From assembly GCF_039503195.1 (NCBI RefSeq), contig NZ_JBCJKP010000001.1, positions 4,774,001-4,838,000 on the forward strand: a stretch of 64,000 bases of DNA, read 5' to 3'. Source of the DNA: Streptomyces mirabilis (GTDB lineage Bacteria > Actinomycetota > Actinomycetes > Streptomycetales > Streptomycetaceae). The notes below the pieces were generated by a model. It searched no databases, was not told the DNA's origin, and worked only from the letters and a program-made list of their open reading frames with translations. Of this stretch, positions 25,582-33,853 are shown piece after piece. Both the position numbers and the translations under genes were made by a program. Position 1 is the first letter of the stretch. Each line of letters opens with the position of its first letter.

Positions 25582-27180
25582 TCACCGCTCCCGCAGCTCC
25601 CCCTTCACCACCTTCCCGCTCGCGTTCCGCGGGAGTTCCCGTACGAATTCCACCGCCCGCGGGACCTTGTAGTTCGCCATCTCGCGGCGGGACCAGGCGA
25701 TGAGGTCGTCGGAGGTGAGGACGGAACCCTCCCGCCGTACGACATACGCCTTGCCGACCTCGCCCAGGCGGTCGTCCGGTACGCCGATGACCGCCACGTC
25801 CGCGATGTCGGGGTGGAGGCCGAGGAGTTGTTCTATCTCGGCGGGGTAGGCGTTGAAGCCGCCGACGATGAACATGTCCTTGATGCGGTCGGTGATGCGG
25901 AGGTTGCCCGCCGGGTCCAGGACGCCCACGTCGCCGGTACGCAGCCATCCGTCCGGGGTGAGGACGCGGGCGGTCTCCACGGCGTCCTCGAAGTAGCCCC
26001 GCATCACGTTGAAGCCGCGGACCAGCACCTCACCCGGGGTACCCGTGGGCGCTTCCACTCGTACCTCCACGCCCGGGATGGCGCGGCCCGAGGTCGACGC
26101 GATCACCGACGACGGGTCGCCCCGGCGGCACATCGTCACGAATCCGCTGGCCTCCGAGAGGCCGTACGCGGTCAGGACCGTGTCCACGCCCAGTTCGGTG
26201 CGCAGGCGTTCCACCAGACGGAGGGGGACCACGGCCGCTCCCGTGACCACCAGACGCAGCGTCGTCAGGTCGTACGACGCCCGCGCCGGGTGGTCGAGGA
26301 GGGACTGGTGGAGGGTCGGCGGGCCCGGCAGGACCGTGACCCGCTCGGACGCGATGTTCGCCAGCACCGTGTCCACGTCGAACACCGGCTGCGGGATCAT
26401 CGTCGCGCCCCGCATCAGACAGGCGAGCACCCCGGCCTTGTAGCCGAAGGTGTGGAAGAAGGGGTTCACGATCAGATAGCGGTCCTCCCGGCGCAGACCG
26501 GCCAGCTCGCACCACACCTCGTACGCCCGCAGGCTCTGTTCGTGCGTGATCACCGCGCCCTTGGGCCGGCCCGTCGTGCCCGAGGTGAAGACGATGTCCG
26601 ACGGTGCCGATCCGGGCACGGCCGCTGCCCGTTCCCGCGCCTCCGCCGCCCCGACACCCTCCCCGTCCACGAGGAAGTCCTTCCAGGTGCGGAAGTCGGC
26701 GGGGGCGTCGTCCGCCAGGACCACCACCTGTTCGAGGTGCGGGAGTCCGGGGAGGGGGCCGTTCCGGGCGCCCTCCCCCACCCGCTCCCCCTCCCCCGCC
26801 GCGCGTCGCAGCGACGCCACGTACGACGTCCCCAGGAACGTCCCCGTCACGAACAGCAGCCGCGCGCGGCTACGGGACAGCACGTACGCCGCCTCGGCGC
26901 CCTTGAAGCGGGTGTTGAGCGGGACGAGCACCGCGCCCGCCGACACCGCGCCGAGGGCGGAGACGATCCAGTCCAGGGTGTTCGGCGCCCAGATGGCGAC
27001 CCGGTCGCCGAGCCGTACGCCGTTCGCGAGGCAGGCGGCCGCCGCACGTTCGACGCGGACGCCCAGCTCGGCGTAGGAGATCCGCGTACGGCCCTCGACG
27101 ACGGCCTCGCGGTCCGCGAAGCGTGTCGCCGCCGACCGCATCAGCCCCGGGATGCTGCCCCATTCCAGGTCTCCGCGCAT
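25582..27180 (-). CDS. FadD3-like acyl-CoA synthetase (AMP-forming)
   Basis: 532 residues with full ANL-superfamily motifs: P-loop FTSGTTGRPKGA near residue 198, YGLSEASG, GWLRTGDVG, RIKDMFIVGGFN hinge and a C-terminal Lys in NASGKVVKGELR. The block NPFFHTFGYKAGVLACL followed by LPGPPTLHQSLLDHPAR is strikingly like FadD3 of mycobacteria, which ligates CoA to the steroid-ring catabolite HIP. That similarity hints at a polycyclic or propanoate side-chain acid, but homology in this family does not fix substrate. The gene is divergent from the thiolase-like gene, with one operator palindrome in front of each. Confidence 0.9.
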   Translation of the reverse strand: MRGDLEWGSIPGLMRSAATRFADREAVVEGRTRISYAELGVRVERAAAACLANGVRLGDRVAIWAPNTLDWIVSALGAVSAGAVLVPLNTRFKGAEAAYVLSRSRARLLFVTGTFLGTSYVASLRRAAGEGERVGEGARNGPLPGLPHLEQVVVLADDAPADFRTWKDFLVDGEGVGAAEARERAAAVPGSAPSDIVFTSGTTGRPKGAVITHEQSLRAYEVWCELAGLRREDRYLIVNPFFHTFGYKAGVLACLMRGATMIPQPVFDVDTVLANIASERVTVLPGPPTLHQSLLDHPARASYDLTTLRLVVTGAAVVPLRLVERLRTELGVDTVLTAYGLSEASGFVTMCRRGDPSSVIASTSGRAIPGVEVRVEAPTGTPGEVLVRGFNVMRGYFEDAVETARVLTPDGWLRTGDVGVLDPAGNLRITDRIKDMFIVGGFNAYPAEIEQLLGLHPDIADVAVIGVPDDRLGEVGKAYVVRREGSVLTSDDLIAWSRREMANYKVPRAVEFVRELPRNASGKVVKGELRER

Positions 27181-27211
27181 CTCACGCCTCCCGTAGCCAC
27201 GAACCCACTAG

Positions 27212-27226
27212 CTGACTACCCGTCAG
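27212..27226. promoter_or_regulatory. CTGAC-N5-GTCAG operator, site 4
   Basis: CTGACTACCCGTCAG, perfect arms, 31 bp upstream of the CoA ligase ATG at 27180. Confidence 0.8.
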
Positions 27227-27238
27227 ATTAGCTGTAGC

Positions 27239-27253
27239 CTGACGGCCTGTCAG
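27239..27253. promoter_or_regulatory. CTGAC-N5-GTCAG operator, site 5
   Basis: CTGACGGCCTGTCAG, perfect arms, 29 bp upstream of the thiolase-like ATG at 27283. With site 4 it makes a nearly symmetrical pair in this divergent promoter region, centres 27 bp apart. Confidence 0.8.
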
Positions 27254-27282
27254 CAGTCGGGCCCTTCCGTGGAGGTGCACCC

Positions 27283-28431
27283 ATGCCGGGGATCAAGGAC
27301 GCCACCGCCGTCGTCGGCATCGGTCAGACCCCCTTCGCCAAACAACTCCCCGAGTCCGAGAAGACCTTGGCCTGCCGCGCGATCCTCGCCGCCCTCGACG
27401 ACGCCGGAATCGCGCCCTCCGAAGTCGACGGACTCGCCTCCTACACCATGGAGGAGACCGACGAGGTGGAGGTCGCGAAGGCGGTCGGCCTCGGCGATCT
27501 CACCTTCTTCAGCAAGGTGGGCTACGGCGGCGGCGGCTCCTGCGCCACCGTCGCGCATCTCGCCGCCGCCGTCACCACCGGCCAGGCGACGGTGGGAGTG
27601 GCCTGGCGGTCGCGCAAGCGCGGCAGCGGGCCCAGGCCGTGGAAGAACACCGCCGTCCAGCTCCCCACGCCCGCCCAGTGGACCCGCCCCTTCGGGCTGC
27701 TCAGACCGGCCGACGAGATAGGCATGCTGGCCCGCCGCTACATGCACGAGTACGGCGCCACCCGCGACCACCTCTTCAACGTCGCCCTCGCCTGCCGCAA
27801 CCGCGCCAACCAGAACCCCGCCGCGATGATGTACGAGCGCCCGCTGACCCGCGAGATGTACATGACCTCCCGCTGGATCAGCGAACCCCTCTGCCTCTTC
27901 GACAACTGCCTCGAGACGGACGGCGCGTTGGCCTGCGTGATCGTGTCCGCGGAGCGCGCCCGGGACTGCCGGCAGCGCCCCGTCTACGTCCACTCCGCCG
28001 CCCAGGGCCTGCCCGCCCAGCACCACGGCATGGTCAACTACTGGAACGACGACCCGCTCACGGGGCCCGCCTGGACCGCCGCCCGGCATCTGTGGAAACA
28101 CGCCGACTTCACCCCGGACGACGTCGACGTGGCCCAGATCTACGACGCCTTCACCCCCCTGATCCCACTCTCCCTGGAGGGCTACGGCTTCTGCGGACGC
28201 GGTGAGGGCGCGGCGTACACGGAGGGCGGCGCCCTGGAGATCGGGGGCCGGCTGCCCCTCAACACCGGCGGAGGCGGGCTCAGCGAGGCGTACGTCCACG
28301 GCTTCAACCTCATCAACGAGGGCGTGAAGCAGTTGCGCGGCACGAGCACCGCCCAGGTCCCCGGGGCCGCCACCTGCCTGGTCACGGCGGGGGAGGGCGT
28401 CCCCACCTCCGCGATCCTGCTGAGGAACTGA
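27283..28431 (+). CDS. thiolase-fold lipid-transfer protein (Ltp2/SCP2-type)
   Basis: 382 residues. It is a thiolase-superfamily protein (ATAVVGIGQTPFAK start, IYDAFTPLIPLSLE, NTGGGGLSEAYVHGF end). In the nucleophile loop it reads GGGGSCATVAHLA, and the usual NxHGGxxxxGHPxG active-site His block is replaced, so it is not a classical thiolase. The IYDAFT motif is shared with Ltp2, whose catalysis uses tyrosines for retro-aldol cleavage of hydroxyacyl-CoA steroid side chains together with a DUF35 partner. A DUF35 gene follows after 9 bp, supporting an aldolase complex. First gene of a three-gene operon with operator site 5 upstream. Confidence 0.85.
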   Translation: MPGIKDATAVVGIGQTPFAKQLPESEKTLACRAILAALDDAGIAPSEVDGLASYTMEETDEVEVAKAVGLGDLTFFSKVGYGGGGSCATVAHLAAAVTTGQATVGVAWRSRKRGSGPRPWKNTAVQLPTPAQWTRPFGLLRPADEIGMLARRYMHEYGATRDHLFNVALACRNRANQNPAAMMYERPLTREMYMTSRWISEPLCLFDNCLETDGALACVIVSAERARDCRQRPVYVHSAAQGLPAQHHGMVNYWNDDPLTGPAWTAARHLWKHADFTPDDVDVAQIYDAFTPLIPLSLEGYGFCGRGEGAAYTEGGALEIGGRLPLNTGGGGLSEAYVHGFNLINEGVKQLRGTSTAQVPGAATCLVTAGEGVPTSAILLRN

Positions 28432-28440
28432 GGAGCCGAG

Positions 28441-28871
28441 ATGACCGAGCCCCTTCTCACCCCCGTCCTCGACGACGACGGCGCCCCCTTCTGGGGGTAC
28501 GCCGCCCAGGGCGAGCTACGGATCCAGGCGTGCGCCGACTGCGGCGAGCTGCGCTTCCCACCCCGCCCCTGCTGTCCCCGCTGCCGGTCCTTCGGCAGCG
28601 AGTGGCGGCGGATGAGCGGACTGGGCCGCGTCTGGTCGTACGTGGTCCCGCACCCGCCGCTGCTCCCGGCGTACGCGGCCCTGGCCCCGTACAACGCGAT
28701 CGTCGTCGAACTCGCCGAGGCCCCGCACATCCGCCTGGTCGGCAACCTGGTCACGGCGCCGGGCGCCCCGTTCGACTCCTTCCCCCGGACCGGATCCGGA
28801 TCGGAGCGCGGGTACGGGTGGTGTTCGGCGGGGAGGGGCTGCCGCAGTGGGTTCTGGACGGCCGGTCGTGA
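28441..28871 (+). pseudogene. DUF35 zinc-ribbon/OB-fold protein, frameshifted
   Basis: The zinc ribbon has CADC and CPRC cysteine pairs in the first 50 residues, then an OB-fold that binds acyl-CoA (WSYVVPHPPLLPAYAALAP). After APFDS the frame breaks; the expected ending (DRIRIGARVRVVF then QWVLDGRS) continues in the next frame. One more C in the C5 run at 28782-28786 restores a protein of about 143 residues. DUF35 proteins pair with thiolase-fold partners (for example ChsH2 domains with Ltp2). The stop overlaps the GTG of the enoyl-CoA hydratase gene, so translation is coupled. I consider the shift a likely base-calling error. Confidence 0.8.
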
Positions 28872-29649
28872 ACGGCGGCGCGCTGCGGATCGCGACCGAC
28901 AAGGACACGGGTGTCGCGGTCCTGACCCTGAACCGCCCGGAGAAACTGAACGCCATCGACGAGGCCCTGGCATCCGAACTCTCCGCGGCCTGGCGGGCGT
29001 TCCGCTTCGACGAGTCGGTACGGGCCCTCGTCCTCACGGGCGCGGGCGAACGGGCCTTCTCCACCGGCCTCGACCGCGCCACGGAAACCCCCCAGCCCAC
29101 CTCCCCCTACATGGTGGACGACCCGCTCCTGCGCATCGGCCCGAAGGCCAACGACCTGTGGAAACCGGTGGTCGCGGCCGTGTGCGGGATGGCGTGCGGA
29201 GGGGCCTTCTACCTCCTCGGGGAGGCGGAGTTCGTCGTCGCCGACGAGACCGCCACCTTCTTCGACCCGCACACGACGTACGGCATGGTCAGCGCGTACG
29301 AGTCCGTGTACGCGGCGCACCGGATGCCGTACGGGGAGGCGGCGCGGATGGCACTCATGGGGAACGCCGAACGGATGTCCGCGCGGCGGGCGTACGACAT
29401 CGGATGGGTGTCCGAAATCACCCCGCCCGGCGGTGCGTTGGAGGCCGCCGTCCGTTGCGCCACGGTGATCGCCTCCTACCCCCCGAAGGAGTGCAGGGCA
29501 CCGTCCGCGCCCTGTGGACGGCCCACGAGGCCGCCCGCGCCCACGCTTTCGCCCAGGCGCCGCACCTCATCGCCCTGGGCAACCTGCCCCCGGCCCGACA
29601 GACGGAACTGTTCTCCGCACGCCGGCCGAACGGGTTCCGGGTGCGGTGA
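28868..29649 (+). pseudogene. enoyl-CoA hydratase/isomerase family protein, frameshifted
   Basis: Crotonase fold: VAVLTLNRPEKLNAID at the N-terminus, the GAGERAFSTGLD oxyanion loop, CGMACGGAFYLLGEAEFVV. At YPPKE the frame breaks; the natural C-terminus (VQGTVRALWTAHEAARAHAF, then LPPARQTELF) is in the next frame. One additional G after 29491 restores 260 residues. The usual catalytic Glu positions read DPHTTYGM, so the chemistry may differ from simple hydration. GTG 28868 overlaps the DUF35 stop. Last gene of the thiolase-like/DUF35/ECH operon. Confidence 0.8.
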
Positions 29650-29693
29650 TCAGTCTGCGGGACGGTGGGGCGCCGGTCGGCTGGAGGCTTTTA

Positions 29694-29740
29694 GGGGCGC
29701 GGGGAACTGCGCGACCAGCCCCCACTCGGCCGCAGACGAA
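29694..29740. repeat. 47-bp dispersed palindromic element, copy 1
   Basis: The element contains GGGGCGCGGGGAACTGCGCG, a CCAGCCCCC segment and an end CCGCAGACGAA. The first part can fold as nested G/C-rich hairpins. A copy of identical length and about 80% identity lies at 53571-53617. Both are intergenic next to gene 3' ends. It is preceded here by TTTTA, and may act as a bidirectional terminator between the ECH and afsK genes. Confidence 0.75.
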
Positions 29741-29769
29741 TCACCGCACCCCGGGTGACCCGGTCGGCC

Positions 29770-32097
29770 CTACGTCGTGCGGGCCGTGCCCGTCCCCTTC
29801 TCCGCGTCCAGCGCGTACACGCACCGGTCCTTGCTGCACGCGTACACCACCCCGTCCTTGACCACCGGCGCACCGGTGATCTCCCCGCCCGTCGCCAGCT
29901 TCCACCGAAGCCGCCCGTCGTCCGCCTTCAGGGTGTAGAGGAGATGGTCCGTGGAGCCGAAGTGGATGCGGCCCTCGGCGACCGCGGGCGCGCCCACGAG
30001 GTCGCCCCCGGCCTGGAAGCGCCACTTCGGGGTGCCGGTGACCGCGTCGAGGGTGTACAACCCCTTGCCGCTGCCGACGTGGACGTGGCCGGCCGCGACC
30101 AGGACGGGATCGATCGAGGAGCGGGCCTCGGTCGCGATGCGCCAGCGGTCGCGACCGTCCGTCGCGTCGAGGGCGTACACCGTGCCGAGGTAGTCGGCGA
30201 GGTAGACGCCGCCTCCCGTGACCGCGGGGCCCGGCACGAAGGTCGGCGGGGAGAGGAAGACCGCGGGGGCCTCGAAGTGCCAGCGCACGTGCCCGCCGGC
30301 GACGTCGACGGCGAGGACGCGAGTACCCGCGGAGATGTAGACGTAGCCGTCGGGGGCGGAGGTGATCCGTACGGGTACGCCCCCGCACGACGCCGCGTCG
30401 CCGATCGGGTACGACCACCGCTCCTCGCCCGTACGGGCCTCCAGGGCACGCAGCCGGGCGTCCTTCCAGACGTACACCGTGCCGTCGTGGACGGCGGGCC
30501 CGGCCTCCGGGGACTCGAAGTCGCTCTGGGCACCGGTGATCTCCCAGAGTTTCTGGCCGTTGGAGGCCTCCCAGGCCTGCACGCCGCCCCCGCGCGTACC
30601 GGTGATGACGGTCCCGCGGTCGGCCTTCAGGGAGTACACCCAGGCGTCCGTGGACAGTCGCCACAGGTCCGCGCCCTCCCGCGCGTTCAGGGCGAAGAGG
30701 GTCGGGCCGTCGGAGGCGTGGATACGGCCGTCCGCGACCGCCATGGACCAGGCCACGTCCCGCGTCTTGAAGCGGCGGCGGCCGGTCGCCACGTCCAGGG
30801 CGTGGACTTCGAAGGAGGTGACGTAGACGAGGTCGCCCGCGACGGAGGGCGTACCCCATACGTCGTTCGACATGCGGAAGCGCCAGGGCCGCCAGCCGGA
30901 CGGGGAGTCCGGGGCGGGCGGCGGAGCGACCGCCGACGCGGGGTCGGCGCCGTTGACGCCGACGCGCGGGCGGGACCAGGAGGCGGCGAGTCCCGCCTCC
31001 GGAGGAGGTGCCTTCACGGCGGCGGCACGGGCGTCGGCGACGCGCGGCCCGGGGCCGATGGGCACCTGACCGCCCGCGAGCCGCACGGGACCCGCGTCGG
31101 GCGCCCCGACGGGCAAGGGAGCGTGCGAGGGGGGAGGGGGCAGGGCGGGGCCGCGTCCGCCCCCGCTGCGACCGCCGGAGGACTGCGGCTTCACCGGCGG
31201 ACGGCCCCCGCGGCGCGACTCGATCAGGCCCACCGCCCGCTCGGGCAGCCACGCCGACGCCGTACCGCTGTCGTCGGAGCCGGAGCCGAAGAGGTGGGGT
31301 GCCAACTGGGCCTGGAGGTCGGCGGGGTTGGGACGGCCGGTCGCCTCCATCTGCATGCAGGACTCGATGAGGGGGCGCAGCTCGTCCGGGAGGCCCTCCA
31401 GGTCGGGGCCTTCCCGCAGCAGCATGAAGACCGTCTCGACGGGGTTGGCGCCGTGGAAGGGCGCGTGCCCGGTGGCGGCGAACACCAGCATCGAGCCGAG
31501 CGAGAAGACATCGCTCGCGCCCGTCACGCTGCGCGAGTCCTTCGCCTGTTCGGGGGACATGTAGGCCGGGGTGCCGACGGCGACGTTCGTCATCGTCAAA
31601 CGGGTGTTCGAAACGCCGGAGGCGATGCCGAAGTCGATGACCCGCGGCCCGTCCTCCACCACCAGCACGTTCGAGGGCTTCAGGTCGCGGTGGACGAGCC
31701 CGGCGCCGTGGATCGACTGGAGGGCCTCCGCGACGCCCGCCGCCAGCCAGCGCACCGCCTGGGCCGGGAGCGGCCCGCACTCGTTCACTATTTCCTCGAG
31801 GGAGGGCGCGGGAACGTACGCGGTGGCCAGCCACGGCACGGCCGCGCGCGGGTCGGCGTCGACCACGGCCGCCGTGTAGAAGCCGGAGACCGCTCGCGCG
31901 GCCTCCACCTCACGAGTGAAGCGGACCCGGAACAGCTGGTCCTCGGCGAGCTCGGTCCTGACCGTCTTGATCGCCACGCGCCGGCCCGAAGCCGAGCGCG
32001 CGAGATAGACCAGCCCCATGCCGCCGGCACCCAGCCGTCCCAGCACCTCGAACGGCCCGATCCGCCGCGGATCGTGCTGTGTCAGCTGATCCACCAC
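29770..32097 (-). CDS. afsK: AfsK, serine/threonine protein kinase with beta-propeller sensor
   Basis: About 775 residues from GTG 32097, which gives the start MVDQLTQHDPRR known for AfsK; the frame extends to 32130 but GGGGAGGTGG favours the later GTG. The N-terminal Hanks kinase shows GRLGAGGMGLVY, catalytic HRDLKPSNV, DFG and SPEQ. A Pro/Arg-rich linker follows, and then from about residue 400 a series of PQQ-like propeller blades (for example GTPKWRFQAGGDLVGAPAV). Known role: membrane-associated autophosphorylating kinase that phosphorylates AfsR and also DivIVA. Here it is separated from afsR-afsS by about 5 kb of CoA-catabolic genes. Confidence 0.95.
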   Translation of the reverse strand: MVDQLTQHDPRRIGPFEVLGRLGAGGMGLVYLARSASGRRVAIKTVRTELAEDQLFRVRFTREVEAARAVSGFYTAAVVDADPRAAVPWLATAYVPAPSLEEIVNECGPLPAQAVRWLAAGVAEALQSIHGAGLVHRDLKPSNVLVVEDGPRVIDFGIASGVSNTRLTMTNVAVGTPAYMSPEQAKDSRSVTGASDVFSLGSMLVFAATGHAPFHGANPVETVFMLLREGPDLEGLPDELRPLIESCMQMEATGRPNPADLQAQLAPHLFGSGSDDSGTASAWLPERAVGLIESRRGGRPPVKPQSSGGRSGGGRGPALPPPPSHAPLPVGAPDAGPVRLAGGQVPIGPGPRVADARAAAVKAPPPEAGLAASWSRPRVGVNGADPASAVAPPPAPDSPSGWRPWRFRMSNDVWGTPSVAGDLVYVTSFEVHALDVATGRRRFKTRDVAWSMAVADGRIHASDGPTLFALNAREGADLWRLSTDAWVYSLKADRGTVITGTRGGGVQAWEASNGQKLWEITGAQSDFESPEAGPAVHDGTVYVWKDARLRALEARTGEERWSYPIGDAASCGGVPVRITSAPDGYVYISAGTRVLAVDVAGGHVRWHFEAPAVFLSPPTFVPGPAVTGGGVYLADYLGTVYALDATDGRDRWRIATEARSSIDPVLVAAGHVHVGSGKGLYTLDAVTGTPKWRFQAGGDLVGAPAVAEGRIHFGSTDHLLYTLKADDGRLRWKLATGGEITGAPVVKDGVVYACSKDRCVYALDAEKGTGTARTT

Positions 32098-32257
32098 TTG
32101 CCTGCCACCTCCCCGTACGAGCCACGTCATCCACGTATGAACGCAGCCCCGTGCAGCGTCTCACCACCGCACCGCCATGGCGGCACGCACCCCGATTCTT
32201 CCTGTCCGCGCCACAGGTTGCGAACCCGGGGGCGGAACGGGGTGTCTCGGGACAAAA

Positions 32258-33010
32258 TCACCGGCCCCGTACTTGGAGTACGGCGAACGACGCCCCTTGA
32301 TTGTCCGTGACGACGGCCGCCCTTCCGTACGAGGTGTCGAAAGGGGGTGCCTGGACGCGTCCGCCGAGCCGGTTCACCGTACCGAGAGCCGCGTCGACGT
32401 CCTCCACTCCGAAGTGGACGAGGAAGTGCGGCGGCATCTCGGCCGGGAAGACGCCGGAGACCGGGGCGCGGCCGAAGTCGGGCGAGGCGTCGGGGCCGAA
32501 CAGGGCTTCGTGGAACAGGGTGCCGTAGAAACGGTCGACGGTTTCCGGGTCCCGCGCGTACAGCTCGGCCCAGCAGAAGGAGCCCGGCTCGTGCCGCTCG
32601 CCGAAACCGGGATGGGTGCCCGCCTGCCACAGGCCGAAGACCCCGCCCTCGGGGTCGGTCGCGAGGGCGGTCGTACCGTAGGGGCCCAGCCGGGTGGGCG
32701 CGGTGATCACCTGCCCGCCCGCCGCCTGGATCCGGGCCGCGAGCGCGGCGACGTCCGGGGTCGCGAAGGACACCGTCCACACGGTGGGCATCCGGCCGTC
32801 CCGCTTGGGTGCGAGGGCGGCGACGGGCTCCCCGTGATGGCGGGCCCACACGCCCTCCATGTGCGGCTCGAACCCCTCCCCGAAGGTCCAGCCGAACAGC
32901 TCACCGTAGAAACGCCTGCCCGCCTCCACATCGGGAAGCTGCGCGTCGACCCAACAGGGGACGCCCTCCAGGTAGGCGTGCGTTGCGTCGGACGCACGGG
33001 ATACGGCCAT
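32258..33010 (-). CDS. VOC (glyoxalase/bleomycin-resistance fold) family protein
   Basis: 250 residues made of two consecutive VOC modules: the first begins VPCWVDAQLPDVEAGRRFYG, the second GSFCWAELYARDPETVDRFY. Each has the beta-alpha-beta-beta-beta pattern with GVFGLWQAG and SFAVLQVRG near the ends. Such two-module proteins resemble the hydroxylase-like family often near afsK in Streptomyces; metal ligands are not obvious. The function is unknown. It is cytoplasmic, monocistronic and 160 bp upstream of afsK on the same strand. Confidence 0.85.
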   Translation of the reverse strand: MAVSRASDATHAYLEGVPCWVDAQLPDVEAGRRFYGELFGWTFGEGFEPHMEGVWARHHGEPVAALAPKRDGRMPTVWTVSFATPDVAALAARIQAAGGQVITAPTRLGPYGTTALATDPEGGVFGLWQAGTHPGFGERHEPGSFCWAELYARDPETVDRFYGTLFHEALFGPDASPDFGRAPVSGVFPAEMPPHFLVHFGVEDVDAALGTVNRLGGRVQAPPFDTSYGRAAVVTDNQGASFAVLQVRGR

Positions 33011-33164
33011 GCGGCCAAGTTAACGGCCTTTCATCCACTCCGCGCGACGACCCGGACACTCCCGGGCATCGCCCAGGGCCCCCACTCACCGCCCGCACTC
33101 CCCCACGCACCCCATTTGCAGTCGGCCGAATCGCGCTCCGATCACCCCTCGGTAAGCTGACGGC

Positions 33165-33812
33165 ATGACAGGACAAGTGCGTACCGTCGACGGCCGCGTG
33201 GCCGGACGGCGAGGGCAGGCGACCAGGCAGAAACTGCTCGACTGCCTCAGTGAAATGCTCAGCTCGTCGCCGTACCGGGACGTCAAAGTCATCGATGTCG
33301 CCCGGAAGGCGGGCACGTCGCCGGCGACTTTCTACCAGTACTTTCCGGACGTCGAAGGCGCCGTCCTGGAGATCGCCGAGCAAATGGCCGCGGAGGGCGC
33401 CGGGTTGACCCAGCTCCTCGAAGGACGCTCCTGGGTCGGCAAGGCCGGCTGGGCGACCGCGCAGGAACTCGTGGACGGTTTCCTGGAGTTCTGGCGGAAG
33501 AACGAGGCGATCCTGCGCGTGGTCGACCTGGGCGCCGCCGAGGGCGACAAACGCTTCTACAAGATCCGCATGAAGATCCTGAACTCGGTGAACAACTCCC
33601 TCGCGGACTCCGTCTCCGAGCTCCAGTCCAAGGGCAAGGTCGACAAGGACGTGAACCCCGCGGCGATCGCCGGTTCCCTCGTCGCGATGCTCGCCGCGGT
33701 GGCCTCGCACCAGAAGGGCTTCCAGACCTGGGGCGTCAAGCAAGCCGAACTCAAGCCGAACCTGGCGCTGTTGGTGCACCTCGGGGTGACCGGAAAAAAA
33801 CCGACCAAGTAG
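33165..33812 (+). CDS. TetR family regulator; candidate master regulator of the local regulon
   Basis: 215 residues. TetR HTH at residues 15-65: GQATRQKLLDCLSEML... VIDVARKAGTSPATFYQYFP. The C-terminal helical domain is unusually lysine-rich, and the protein ends in basic residues. ATG 33165 has GGTAAGCTGACGGC upstream rather than a strong ribosome-binding site. Its own upstream region has no good CTGAC-N5-GTCAG site (only a CTGACGGCATGACAG half match), so control of the 14 operator sites is a positional inference: it is the only TetR gene within the 18-63 kb cluster and is convergent with a regulon operon. The ligand would be expected to be an acyl-CoA. Confidence 0.88.
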   Translation: MTGQVRTVDGRVAGRRGQATRQKLLDCLSEMLSSSPYRDVKVIDVARKAGTSPATFYQYFPDVEGAVLEIAEQMAAEGAGLTQLLEGRSWVGKAGWATAQELVDGFLEFWRKNEAILRVVDLGAAEGDKRFYKIRMKILNSVNNSLADSVSELQSKGKVDKDVNPAAIAGSLVAMLAAVASHQKGFQTWGVKQAELKPNLALLVHLGVTGKKPTK

Positions 33813-33853
33813 CGCGGCCGCATCTCTTGGGGCCCCCTTCGGCCCGCGTCCTG

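Noticed and set aside
33153..33167. CTGACGGCATGACAG upstream of the TetR gene as a fifteenth operator
   Set aside because: The right arm is GACAG rather than GTCAG, so there is no dyad; it also overlaps the start codon. I do not count it.
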